From Syntrophaceae bacterium (GTDB lineage: Bacteria; Desulfobacterota; Desulfomonilia; Desulfomonilales; Desulfomonilaceae), in NCBI GenBank assembly GCA_014874425.1, contig JACWAG010000103.1, forward strand, positions 1 through 10,354: a DNA stretch of 10,354 nucleotides. Reading direction: 5' to 3'. Shown here one piece after another: positions 1 through 7,483 of the stretch. The notes beneath the pieces were generated by a model. The model searched no databases. It saw only the letters and a list, made by a program, of their open reading frames with translations, and was not told the origin of the DNA. Every line of letters begins with the position of its first letter. The stretch's first letter is position 1. The position numbers were made by a program, and so were the translations under genes.

Positions 1-355
1 TCCGGGACCCCATGACCACATCATATTCTTCGGAAACGATCATGGCGGCCATCGCGGGCACAAGACGTGGCGAATATTGATAATCAGGGTGTAGCATCAC
101 AATGACATCAGCTCCTGACCTCAGAGCCTCGGCATAGCATGTTTTCTGATTACGGCCGTAACCATAGTTCCTGTCATGAAGAAATGAACGTATACCCATT
201 GATCGGGCCAAATTGACAGTGCGGTCTCTACTGTAGTCGTCAACAAGCAGAATTTCGTCCACTACCTGCTTATCCAACTCGGAAACTGTTCTTTCCAGGG
301 TCTTTTCCGCATTATAGGCGGGTAGTACTACTATGATCTTTTTTCCATTAAGCAT
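1..355 (-). CDS. Family 2 glycosyltransferase, N-terminal part (cut by window edge)
   Basis: Start of a GT-A fold family 2 glycosyltransferase, probably moving a sugar from a nucleotide donor to a lipid-phosphate or glycan acceptor at the cytoplasmic face of the membrane. The visible 118 residues begin with the strand IIVVLPAYNAEKTL (7-20), followed by EILLVDD (34-40), whose acidic pair normally contacts the nucleotide. Next come HDRNYGYGRNQ (60-70) and VIVMLHPDYQYSP (84-96). The HPD there sits where many GT2 enzymes carry DXD, and is typical of a dolichyl-phosphate-mannose-synthase-like subgroup. The segment ends at VVMGSR. The ATG lies 10 bases after the stop of the upstream XdhC-like gene and has no good Shine-Dalgarno, which suggests translational coupling. 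The acceptor and the C-terminal half, including any membrane segments, are outside the window. Confidence 0.85.
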   Translation of the reverse strand, partial: MLNGKKIIVVLPAYNAEKTLERTVSELDKQVVDEILLVDDYSRDRTVNLARSMGIRSFLHDRNYGYGRNQKTCYAEALRSGADVIVMLHPDYQYSPRLVPAMAAMIVSEEYDVVMGSR

Positions 356-365
356 ATTTCTATAA

Positions 366-1433
366 TTAAACCTGAATATTGAGGATTTTGATTCGTTCCT
401 TAACCATTTCAGCCACAATTGAAACCGCTATTTCTTGTGGGGTTTCACCTCCGATCGGTAAACCTATAGGGGCGTGAACTCTAGCCATGTCCGATTCAGT
501 AAAACCTTCATCGATCAATGAATCGTAAATCAGTTTTATCTTGCGTTTCGACCCTATCATCCCGATGTAAGTGGCGTCTGTTTTTAGGGCCTGCGCAAGG
601 GCGATCTTGTCATGAGCATGACCACGAGTCACTATTACAATGAAGCTATTCCGGTCGACACAAAGTTTTTCAAAAGCGTTTTCAAAAGGCGCCACTAATA
701 TTTCATCAGCATCAGGCAAATTCTGAACGTTGGCATATTCATAACGATCATCAATCCCCACGACCATGAAATCTACATAAGAAGCCAAATGGCAGACACA
801 AGCTCCCACATGGCCCGCTCCCAAAACATAGACCATGCTTCTGGGATAAATCCATTCGAGCAACACCGGCGAACTCGGATCCCAGGGGAAAATTATTTGA
901 GCAGGCTTGAGAAGTCTTCTCGGAGGAATCGACTTTAAACAAACAGTGGAGTTTTCAAAATCACCCAACCTGGCGCCATTTTCATCAATACACATGTAAT
1001 CTAGTTCCGCTTTGGTCGTTTGGCCCTGTTCAAGTTGAATCGGCTTTATCAGCAACGTGGAGACACGTTCATGTATACTATTGGCCAACTTCCTATAAAT
1101 CTGTTCTTTAGTTTTGGCGCCTGGGTGAACAAACTCTACCAACACTTCTACAGACCCGCCGCAGATCATCTGATCACTTGCAGCGTCTTGTCCATGAAAA
1201 GCGAAGCTCAGTCGACTCGATGTGCGACTTTCCATGGCGTTTAACGCGGAGTCACGGACATTGGCTTCAAATAGTCCGCCTCCTATCGTTCCCACAACCT
1301 CGCCATTATCCAGTATCAAAACTTTTGCGCCCACCTTGCGAGGAGACGATCCTTGAACGGACAAGATGGTCGCCAAAACAAAATTTCTATGTTGCTCAAA
1401 TTGTCGAACAATGGCTTCCCATATTGAACTCAT
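366..1433 (-). CDS. XdhC/CoxI family protein (molybdenum hydroxylase maturation factor)
   Basis: Complete 355-residue two-domain XdhC/CoxI protein. Family members bind molybdenum cofactor and help its sulfuration and insertion into xanthine-dehydrogenase-type hydroxylases in the cytoplasm. The N-terminal XdhC_CoxI domain shows GSSPRKVGAKVLI (28-40), GTIGGGLFEA (48-57) and MICGGSVEVLVE (89-100), with Cys91. The C-terminal Rossmann domain has VYVLGAGHVG (201-210), an acidic pair IDDR at the end of the second strand (227-230), TRGHAHD (269-275), GMIGSKRK (291-298) and a HAPIGLPIGGETPQEIA block (320-336). Length is normal for the fused form. The ATG is preceded by GAGGT about 9 bases upstream. 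No molybdenum hydroxylase or MoCo gene is visible here, so its client enzyme is unknown. The nearest downstream gene is a glycosyltransferase. The family call is firm; the exact role (XdhC, CoxI or YqeB-like) is not. Confidence 0.92.
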   Translation of the reverse strand: MSSIWEAIVRQFEQHRNFVLATILSVQGSSPRKVGAKVLILDNGEVVGTIGGGLFEANVRDSALNAMESRTSSRLSFAFHGQDAASDQMICGGSVEVLVEFVHPGAKTKEQIYRKLANSIHERVSTLLIKPIQLEQGQTTKAELDYMCIDENGARLGDFENSTVCLKSIPPRRLLKPAQIIFPWDPSSPVLLEWIYPRSMVYVLGAGHVGACVCHLASYVDFMVVGIDDRYEYANVQNLPDADEILVAPFENAFEKLCVDRNSFIVIVTRGHAHDKIALAQALKTDATYIGMIGSKRKIKLIYDSLIDEGFTESDMARVHAPIGLPIGGETPQEIAVSIVAEMVKERIKILNIQV

Positions 1434-1500
1434 GGAGACTTGACCTCAATGTCGCATCATATGCGGCCCTATTTCGCATTACATTTATTGAAATTTAATC

Positions 1501-1528
1501 AATATCCGTTCATAGCGCTTTTTGTCAA
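1501..1528 (-). promoter_or_regulatory. Candidate sigma70 promoter for the XdhC-like/glycosyltransferase unit
   Basis: On the minus strand a perfect TTGACA (1528-1523) is followed after 16 bases by GATATT (1506-1501), four of six matches to TATAAT. It would start transcription near 1494, giving a leader of about 60 bases before the ATG at 1433. An AGGATC-6-GATCCT inverted repeat (1528-1545) abuts the -35 box and could be an operator. Pattern match only. Confidence 0.45.
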
Positions 1529-1755
1529 GGATCTAGACCGATCCTCAACAAATGAGGCCCAACATCCGGCTTAACCTTTCATGATCTCATCAAAGTTAGC
1601 ATTCTAACAATAATAGCGGCTTCAGATAAGATACGGATCAATCAGTCGTAACGTAAAAATCCATTTCTGATATTCTTCTGATTCTTTTATTGGTTAAATT
1701 GATTTCAAATACTTATTGTTTGATTCATGAATATTTCCGTACATAAGCTTTCAAT

Positions 1756-1783
1756 TTGACGTTACTACAAAATGTCATAATAT
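1756..1783 (+). promoter_or_regulatory. Candidate distal promoter for PBP1A
   Basis: TTGACG (1756-1761), 16 bases, then TAATAT (1778-1783) reads as a sigma70-type promoter toward PBP1A, with a leader of about 200 bases. It is overlapped by the TGACRTTW motif cluster, so binding there could control it. Pattern match only; the long leader makes it less certain than a proximal promoter. Confidence 0.4.
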
Positions 1784-1903
1784 AAGAAGATATACTGTAT
1801 GATGATTAATGACATTATGTTTTATTAAACTAAAACTTTGAAGTATGTAGGCACCTTATAATTTTGGTTAATGTCTTATATCTAAAGTCTGGAACAAATT
1901 ATA

Positions 1904-1932
1904 TTGAAATCGCCTCTATATTTATATATAGC
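1904..1932 (+). promoter_or_regulatory. Candidate proximal promoter for PBP1A
   Basis: TTGAAA (1904-1909) with TATAGC (1927-1932) at 17 bases, or TATATA (1925-1930) at 15 bases, lies about 60 bases before the chosen PBP1A start. An AT-rich inverted repeat (CTATAT-4-ATATAG, 1916-1931) overlaps the -10 area. Such AT-rich sequence gives chance matches easily, so this is weak. Confidence 0.3.
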
Positions 1933-1978
1933 CTAACAGACCTCATGGTTGGCGTGTTCAGCGTACCAAAAACCTCAT

Positions 1979-1985
1979 GAGGAGG
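1979..1985 (+). promoter_or_regulatory. Ribosome binding site GAGGAGG that fixes the PBP1A start at 1995
   Basis: GAGGAGG lies 9 bases before the ATG at 1995. An earlier in-frame ATG at 1977 would run straight through this Shine-Dalgarno sequence and has no ribosome site of its own, so 1995 is the better start. The site overlaps the 10-base palindrome CCTCATGAGG (1973-1982), and another CCTCAT at 1941-1946 could also pair with it. It may therefore be partly masked in the mRNA. Confidence 0.75.
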
Positions 1986-1994
1986 CCCGGATTG

Positions 1995-4619
1995 ATGGAA
2001 CCAGGTAAAAAATCACTGCCGTCCGACCCATTTCAGGATGTATTTAAACCTCACAAAAAGGACAAAAGGAGATGGTCTCTTTTTGGTGGGCTGGCCCGTT
2101 TAAGTATGTTGGTAGTGATTGGGGCAGCGTCAGGAATGGCCGGTATGGCTGCGCAAGGATATATATACTTCACCCAGAGCGTTCCAAACGTAGAAAAGCT
2201 TAGCAAATACGATCCCCCGGTCGTAACAAGTGTTTATGCGGACAAGGGTGAGTTGATAGGAGAGTTTGCGTACCAGAGGCGTTTTCTTGTTCCAATGGAA
2301 CAAATCCCAAAAGCCCTCCAGGATGCGTTCGTAGCGGCTGAAGATAAGAATTTCTGGCATCACTCAGGGGTAGACAAAGAGGCCATTCTGAGAGCTATCA
2401 AGAAAAATTTGATGGCGGGTTCTTTGAAAGAGGGAGCCAGCACCATAACTCAACAGGTGGCAAAGACTTTTTTACTGACCCCGGAGAGAAAATTTACCAG
2501 AAAGATCAAGGAAGCGATTCTCTCCACAAGGATAGAACAATCTTTATCCAAAGAACAAATCCTGTACCTTTATCTCAATCAGATTTATCTGGGCAGTTCC
2601 GCTTATGGAGTTGACGCAGCAGCCCAGACCTATTTTGATAAGCACGCCAAAGACCTGACTATTGCGGAATGCGCCATGCTCGCAGGTCTTGCAAAAGCGC
2701 CATCAACTAATTCACCTAAACGAAATCTAAAAAAGGCCGTCGAAAGACGGGGGTACGTTCTAAAGCGTATGTTTGAAGACGGTTTCATTACAGAAGCCCA
2801 GTATGAAAAGGCTAATCAAGAAGAGCCGAAAATTTATCATGGAAGCAATCCCAACACCAGAATAGCCGCTGATTTTGTAGAATATGTCCGGAGATACGTT
2901 GAAAGGAAATACGGCTCCGATGCGTTATACAAGAAAGGCTTGCAGATTTACACCTCTGTTGATCTGGACCTTACAAAAGCTGCCCGAGACGCCATGGACG
3001 CAGGGCTCAGAGAATTGGACAAAAGACAAGGCTATCGTGGTCCTATAAAAACTCTTAACGTTAAGGGCGTCCTGGAATTCCTCGATGAAAAATCCAAGGG
3101 TATGGAAGCGCCTCTAAAGTATGGGGACATCACAGAAGGCGTAGTAACCCACCTGGATCACGACAACATATATGTACGACTTGGGACATATCAAAGAAAC
3201 GGTTTAAAGAAAGAATACCTTGGTCAGATTAAGATAGAAAACGATCCCAAGTGGTGGGTTCGACAACCGTTCATAAGAGCTGAGCACAGAACAAGAAACT
3301 TTGCTCCTGGTGAATTGCCGTTTCAGATAGGAGACCTGATCCAGGTTCGAATTCTGGATCCAAATCCTAAACGCCGTGAACTGTACATGCGGAAATTCGG
3401 GAAAACAGACCAGGAGATGAAAAACTACAAAGAATATAGTGAGGAGATGTCCCCCTATTTTCTTCTCGCTCCCGAACAAGAGCCAGTGGTTCAGTCAGCA
3501 TTGATGTTTAGGGAGAATCGAACAGGCTATGTTCGTGTCCTCCTGGGCGGCTATAGTTCTTCGGAATCCAAATATAATCGGGCGGTGCAATCTCGCCGTC
3601 AGGCCGGTTCTTCATTCAAACCTGTTATATACTCAGCGGCTCTGGACAGGGGGTTCACCGCTTCGGATATCATAATGGATAGCCCTTTGGCCCTTACTGT
3701 TCCAGGAACTGGTGAAGTATGGCGACCCAAGAATTATCGTGGCGGTTACGCCGGGCCGGTTACATTTAGGAACTGCCTGGAAAAATCCAGAAATATTCCA
3801 ACAATAAAGATCCTCCAGCAGATAGGCATAGATTACGCCAAAAACTACGCCAAAAAACTTGGGTATACTTCGGCCCCAACAGAGAACCTAACAATGGCTT
3901 TGGGTTCCACCGGTGTGTCTCTCGAAGAGCAACTTCTAGCCTATTCCGTGTTTCCGAACAGAGGCTATCTTGCCCCACACATTTATGTAACAAAAATATT
4001 GGATCATACTGGTAAAATATTGGAAGAAAACTTACCCCCGGTTTTCCTTGATGATCCAGTGCACGACGCCGACACGCCGGTTCAAAAAATATCACTCGAA
4101 TCAGATCGACCGGAACGTAACTCCGGTCAGGCTCAGCGTCGAATTGATCCTGCCACCGCGTACATCATGACTTCATTGATGCAGGGAGTAATTCGGGAAG
4201 GCACAGCCACGAATTTGAAGAAAATCGTAAGCAGGCCTGATATCGCCGGAAAGACAGGAACAACGAATGAAAATGTTGACGCGTGGTTTATGGGTTTCTC
4301 TCCTGATTATACTTGCGGGGTTTGGGTCGGATTTGATGATGAAGTATCAATGGGTGAAGGTGAAACTGGCGGCAAAGCTGCGGCGCCTATCTGGGGATAT
4401 TTCATGAGACAGGCTTTGCAAAACGTTCCTGTCAAGGATTTTACTCCTCCTACGAATGTCGAATTCAGACGTGTTGATTCGAGGACAGGGCAACTAACCG
4501 CTTCTGGCGACGGTTTTCAGGAAATATTCAAAGTTGGTAGTTGTACAGCGCCGGCGCTTGCCAAACCCATCGGGGGCTCAACCTGGGATTATTCCAGTTC
4601 TGATTTAGACCAGTTTTAA
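1995..4619 (+). CDS. mrcA: Bifunctional class A penicillin-binding protein 1A (glycosyltransferase/transpeptidase)
   Basis: Complete 874-residue class A PBP that polymerises lipid II and cross-links the peptide stems of peptidoglycan in the periplasm. After a basic cytoplasmic tail (KKDKRR, 21-26) there is one membrane anchor at about 35-60. The GT51 domain has EDKNFWHHSG with catalytic Glu116, then EGASTITQQVAK, RKIKEAIL and KEQILYLYLNQIYLG. An OB-type insert characteristic of PBP1A runs from about 380 to 485. The transpeptidase domain has the active-site SSFK (Ser539), SRN (598-600) and KTGT (753-756), so all three penicillin-binding motifs are intact. Length is close to the roughly 850 residues of E. 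coli PBP1A. The start at 1995 is chosen on the GAGGAGG site. It appears to be a single-gene unit: both gaps around it are long, and the next plus-strand gene, lon, has its own promoter signals. The symbol follows the E. coli name and is also written ponA. Confidence 0.96.
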   Translation: MEPGKKSLPSDPFQDVFKPHKKDKRRWSLFGGLARLSMLVVIGAASGMAGMAAQGYIYFTQSVPNVEKLSKYDPPVVTSVYADKGELIGEFAYQRRFLVPMEQIPKALQDAFVAAEDKNFWHHSGVDKEAILRAIKKNLMAGSLKEGASTITQQVAKTFLLTPERKFTRKIKEAILSTRIEQSLSKEQILYLYLNQIYLGSSAYGVDAAAQTYFDKHAKDLTIAECAMLAGLAKAPSTNSPKRNLKKAVERRGYVLKRMFEDGFITEAQYEKANQEEPKIYHGSNPNTRIAADFVEYVRRYVERKYGSDALYKKGLQIYTSVDLDLTKAARDAMDAGLRELDKRQGYRGPIKTLNVKGVLEFLDEKSKGMEAPLKYGDITEGVVTHLDHDNIYVRLGTYQRNGLKKEYLGQIKIENDPKWWVRQPFIRAEHRTRNFAPGELPFQIGDLIQVRILDPNPKRRELYMRKFGKTDQEMKNYKEYSEEMSPYFLLAPEQEPVVQSALMFRENRTGYVRVLLGGYSSSESKYNRAVQSRRQAGSSFKPVIYSAALDRGFTASDIIMDSPLALTVPGTGEVWRPKNYRGGYAGPVTFRNCLEKSRNIPTIKILQQIGIDYAKNYAKKLGYTSAPTENLTMALGSTGVSLEEQLLAYSVFPNRGYLAPHIYVTKILDHTGKILEENLPPVFLDDPVHDADTPVQKISLESDRPERNSGQAQRRIDPATAYIMTSLMQGVIREGTATNLKKIVSRPDIAGKTGTTNENVDAWFMGFSPDYTCGVWVGFDDEVSMGEGETGGKAAAPIWGYFMRQALQNVPVKDFTPPTNVEFRRVDSRTGQLTASGDGFQEIFKVGSCTAPALAKPIGGSTWDYSSSDLDQF

Positions 4620-4756
4620 GACCAAATAAATACAAAGCCTTATTGCTGGGACATCCTCATAATATTGGGCCGCATCTCTCCTTTAGGCTTAACGCTCGTT
4701 CGCCGTAATTTTCCACCATCGTTCTAAATCATTCTATTGGTTGAACCCGTTCCCGC

Positions 4757-4783
4757 TTGACAGCGGTCACTGCTAACTATAAC
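4757..4783 (+). promoter_or_regulatory. Candidate sigma70 promoter for lon
   Basis: A perfect TTGACA (4757-4762) followed after a short 15-base gap by TATAAC (4778-4783, five of six). It lies about 115 bases before the lon ATG. A 5-bp hairpin (CCGCT-TGAC-AGCGG, 4753-4766) overlaps the -35 box. No CIRCE element (TTAGCACTC-N9-GAGTGCTAA) is present. Pattern match only. Confidence 0.45.
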
Positions 4784-4810
4784 TATATTGTATGGGCTTT
4801 TTGGAACTAA

Positions 4811-4874
4811 AATGCCCCTATATTTACATTATGAACGAGGATTCCCGATTTAAAGACCTTAAATACCCCTATAT
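4811..4874 (+). repeat. Pair of 13-base direct repeats AATRCCCCTATAT upstream of lon
   Basis: AATGCCCCTATAT (4811-4823) and AATACCCCTATAT (4862-4874) match at 12 of 13 positions and are 51 bases apart, in the leader between the candidate promoter and the lon ribosome site. The CCCCTATAT core resembles the -10 element of sigma32 heat-shock promoters (CCCCAT-rich), and lon is a classic heat-shock gene. I see no convincing CTTGAA -35 partner, however. They could equally be binding sites for a regulator. Confidence 0.6.
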
Positions 4875-4897
4875 CAGTCGTTAAAAGGATTCAAAAA

Positions 4898-7384
4898 ATG
4901 GCAGACGATATCGAAAAACGAGATGATTTTGAAGATGATACTCAACATAAGCCCCAACCGATAAATTTCGACGATATTCCAGATATAATTCCACTACTTC
5001 CAGTTAGGGATGTCGTCATCTATTCATACATGATTTTGCCTCTAATGGTGGGTCGTGAAAAATCGATCAAGGCAGTTGAACAGGCTGTTTCCGGTAATAG
5101 ACTAATATTCCTGGCCACCCAAAAGTCTTCCTCAGACGAAGACCCTTCTCCGGATGACATTTATTCCACTGGTACTGTGGCAATGGTCGTCAAGATGCTT
5201 AAATTGCCGGATGGACGTGTAAAAATATTGGTTCAGGGGGTGGCCAAAGGCCGGATTGTCTCGTACCTTTCCTCGGCCAATTACTTTATGGTTCAAATCG
5301 ACAAGATTCAGGAACCAACGGTGGAAGGCATTACAATTGAAATTGAAGCCTTAATGAGGACCGTGAAGGAGAATTCTGAAAAGATCCTGCAACTCCGAGG
5401 CATTGTGTCTCCCGACGCCGTGGCTATCCTGGATTCAATAGAGGATCCGGGTAGATTGGCGGACCTCGTAGCTTCGAATCTGAAGCTTCGGGTCGAAGAA
5501 TCCCAGCAGATTCTTGAAATTATCGATCCTGTGCCTCGACTTAAGAAGGTCAACGAACTGTTGTCCAAAGAACTCGAACTCTCGGCCATGCAAGCGAAGA
5601 TTCAGACACAGGCCAAGGAGGAAATGGGCAAAACTCACCGTGAGTATTTTTTACGTGAGCAGCTAAAGGCAATTCAGAGCGAACTCGGGGAGATTGATGA
5701 AAAGACCAAAGAGATTGAAGAATTTCGAACAAAAATAGTTAAAGCCAAAATCCCGTCGGAAGTACAGAAAGAAGCGGATAAACAGCTAAGCCGCCTGGGT
5801 CAAATGCATCCGGACGCAGCGGAAGCTTCAATAATCAGAACCTATCTGGACTGGATTGTTGAGCTGCCTTGGTCGAAATCAACTCGGGACAAGCTCGATA
5901 TAAAAAGAGCCAAACAAATCTTGGATGAAGACCATTATGACCTGGAGAAAATCAAAGATAGGATCCTCGAATATCTCGGGGTTCGTAAATTGAACAAACA
6001 AATGAAAGGTCCAATCCTATGTTTCGTGGGACCTCCAGGGGTTGGTAAGACGTCACTCGGCAAGTCTATAGCACGGGCGCTTGGCAGGAAGTTCACGCGT
6101 ATATCCCTCGGTGGACTACGGGATGAAGCTGAAATCAGGGGCCATCGGCGTACCTACATCGGGGCCCTTCCCGGAAGAATTATCCAGGGATTAAAGAATG
6201 CGGGGTCAAACAATCCCGTTTTTATGCTGGATGAGATAGACAAGGTCGGAGCAGACTTCCGGGGTGACCCGTCCGCGGCTTTGTTGGAAGTATTGGACCC
6301 GGAGCAGAACCACGCGTTCAGCGACCATTACCTTAATGTGCCATTCGATTTGTCAAAGGTTATGTTCATCGCTACCGCCAACCTTGCAGACCCGATAATA
6401 CCTGCGTTGAAGGACAGGATGGAGACAATCGAATTGTCCGGTTATATTGACGAGGAAAAACTAAAAATAGCCAGACAATATCTCATTCCTAGGCAAATTA
6501 GGGAAAACGGCTTGAAGGCCAATGACCTGGATCTCACCGACGAGGCGATACTGAATATAATAAACTTTTACACCAGAGAAGCTGGGCTTAGAAATCTGGA
6601 ACGTGAGATTGCAAATGTCTGTCGTAAAATCGCCAGAAAGATCGCGGAAGGAGAAAAGAAAGTTCCAAGGGTTACCGCTAAGAATTTGAATAAATTCCTT
6701 GGCGTCGCCCGTATCCTTCCCGACTATGATAACAGAAAAGATGAAGTTGGCGTCGCCACCGGCCTAGCCTGGACACCCTATGGCGGAGACGTCCTATACA
6801 TTGAGGCCACTCCCATGGAAGGAAAGGGCAATCTTCTGTTGACCGGTCAACTCGGAGACGTGATGAAAGAATCCGGTCAGGCCGCAATGTCATATTTTCG
6901 ATCTCGGGCCGCTAAATTCGGTCTTTCGGAGAATTTTTATTTCTCTAAGGACATACATGTTCATGTCCCGGCCGGCGCAATTCCAAAGGATGGGCCATCG
7001 GCTGGGGTAACCATGGCTTCCGCTTTGGTTAGCGCTCTAACAGGTATTCCGGTACGCGCAGACGTAGCAATGACTGGTGAAATCACGCTTAGGGGTCGCG
7101 TGTTGCCTATCGGCGGGTTGAGGGAAAAATCGCTTGCGGCGCTGAGGGCTAGGATCTATACCATAATAGCCCCGGAACAAAATCAGAAGGACCTTGACGA
7201 GATACCGAAGCATATTCGAAGGAGACTCGAGTTCAAATTCGTCAAACACATGGATGAGGTTTTAAGACTTGCTCTCAAGGAGTATCCCAACGCAGACAAT
7301 GTACCCCCTGGAGAGCCGGATAATCCCAAGAACAAGTCCAAAACCAAGAAAACTCCCGCGTCGGAAACAGAAACCGGCTCCTGA
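4898..7384 (+). CDS. lon: ATP-dependent protease LonA
   Basis: Complete 828-residue LonA, the cytosolic ATP-driven serine protease that degrades misfolded and selected regulatory proteins as a hexamer. The N-terminal substrate-binding domain starts at IIPLLPVRDVVIYS (about 31) and is followed by a helical region at about 220-320. The AAA+ module has Walker A GPPGVGKT (378-385, Lys384) and Walker B FMLDEIDK with Asp445/Glu446. The protease domain has the Ser-Lys dyad: Ser701 in PKDGPSAG and Lys744 in IGGLREK. The 43-residue spacing of the dyad equals that of E. coli Lon (Ser679/Lys722). The last 30 or so residues are a Lys/Pro/Thr-rich tail beyond the usual end. AAGGA at 4885-4889 sits 8 bases before the ATG. 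It ends before a strong hairpin and faces a convergent operon, so it is probably transcribed alone. Confidence 0.97.
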   Translation: MADDIEKRDDFEDDTQHKPQPINFDDIPDIIPLLPVRDVVIYSYMILPLMVGREKSIKAVEQAVSGNRLIFLATQKSSSDEDPSPDDIYSTGTVAMVVKMLKLPDGRVKILVQGVAKGRIVSYLSSANYFMVQIDKIQEPTVEGITIEIEALMRTVKENSEKILQLRGIVSPDAVAILDSIEDPGRLADLVASNLKLRVEESQQILEIIDPVPRLKKVNELLSKELELSAMQAKIQTQAKEEMGKTHREYFLREQLKAIQSELGEIDEKTKEIEEFRTKIVKAKIPSEVQKEADKQLSRLGQMHPDAAEASIIRTYLDWIVELPWSKSTRDKLDIKRAKQILDEDHYDLEKIKDRILEYLGVRKLNKQMKGPILCFVGPPGVGKTSLGKSIARALGRKFTRISLGGLRDEAEIRGHRRTYIGALPGRIIQGLKNAGSNNPVFMLDEIDKVGADFRGDPSAALLEVLDPEQNHAFSDHYLNVPFDLSKVMFIATANLADPIIPALKDRMETIELSGYIDEEKLKIARQYLIPRQIRENGLKANDLDLTDEAILNIINFYTREAGLRNLEREIANVCRKIARKIAEGEKKVPRVTAKNLNKFLGVARILPDYDNRKDEVGVATGLAWTPYGGDVLYIEATPMEGKGNLLLTGQLGDVMKESGQAAMSYFRSRAAKFGLSENFYFSKDIHVHVPAGAIPKDGPSAGVTMASALVSALTGIPVRADVAMTGEITLRGRVLPIGGLREKSLAALRARIYTIIAPEQNQKDLDEIPKHIRRRLEFKFVKHMDEVLRLALKEYPNADNVPPGEPDNPKNKSKTKKTPASETETGS

Positions 7385-7416
7385 TTATAAAATAGATGAT
7401 ACGGGTGGTGTCCTTT

Positions 7417-7454
7417 AAAAAGTAAGGGTCTCGAAACGAGACCCTTACAAATTT
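7417..7454. terminator. Rho-independent terminator between convergent lon and the minus-strand operon
   Basis: A perfect 12-bp stem, GTAAGGGTCTCG (7422-7433) with CGAGACCCTTAC (7437-7448), closes a 3-base AAA loop. Read on the minus strand the stem is followed by TTTTTAAAGG (7421 downward), a proper U-tract, 35 bases past the acyltransferase stop. On the plus strand the tail AAATTTATTAT is weaker, 37 bases after the lon stop. The element likely serves both sides, best for the minus-strand operon. Confidence 0.9.
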
Positions 7455-7483
7455 ATTATCACTTGCTCGTCAATTTCTTAATA

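Larger units (their letters stand above)
1434..1976. other. AT-rich divergent intergenic region between the XdhC-like gene and PBP1A
   Basis: This 543-base gap carries no credible gene: reading frames are short and lack ribosome sites. It is clearly richer in A and T than the flanking genes. It contains candidate promoters on both strands, listed separately. It also has several small inverted repeats: AGGATC-6-GATCCT (1528-1545), GTTAG-4-CTAAC (1595-1608), AATGTCAT/ATGACATT (1771-1778 and 1809-1816) and CTATAT-4-ATATAG (1916-1931). The size and repeat content suggest a regulated divergent control region, though this is inference. Confidence 0.7.

Noticed and set aside
751..942. Minus-strand open frame inside the XdhC-like gene, and similar overlapping frames elsewhere (for example 1020-1498, 3204-3479, 5308-5732, 8594-9205)
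   Set aside because: They lie inside strongly conserved genes in other frames, lack ribosome sites and show no recognisable domains.
1977..1994. Six-codon upstream extension of PBP1A from the ATG at 1977
   Set aside because: This ATG overlaps the GAGGAGG site that serves the ATG at 1995 and has no Shine-Dalgarno of its own.
4635..4690. AAGCCT/AGGCTT inverted pair after PBP1A as a terminator
   Set aside because: The arms are only 6 bases with a loop of more than 40 bases and no U-tract. No intrinsic terminator is evident after PBP1A.
4797..4874. Sigma32 promoters at the two CCCCTATAT sites
   Set aside because: The -10-like core is present, but no CTTGAA-type -35 lies at 13-17 bases. The sites are kept only as a repeat and a hypothesis.
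4831..4884. 17-codon open frame ending 13 bases before the lon ATG
   Set aside because: It has no ribosome site and no run of regulatory codons, and short frames of this size are expected by chance. A leader peptide is possible but unsupported.
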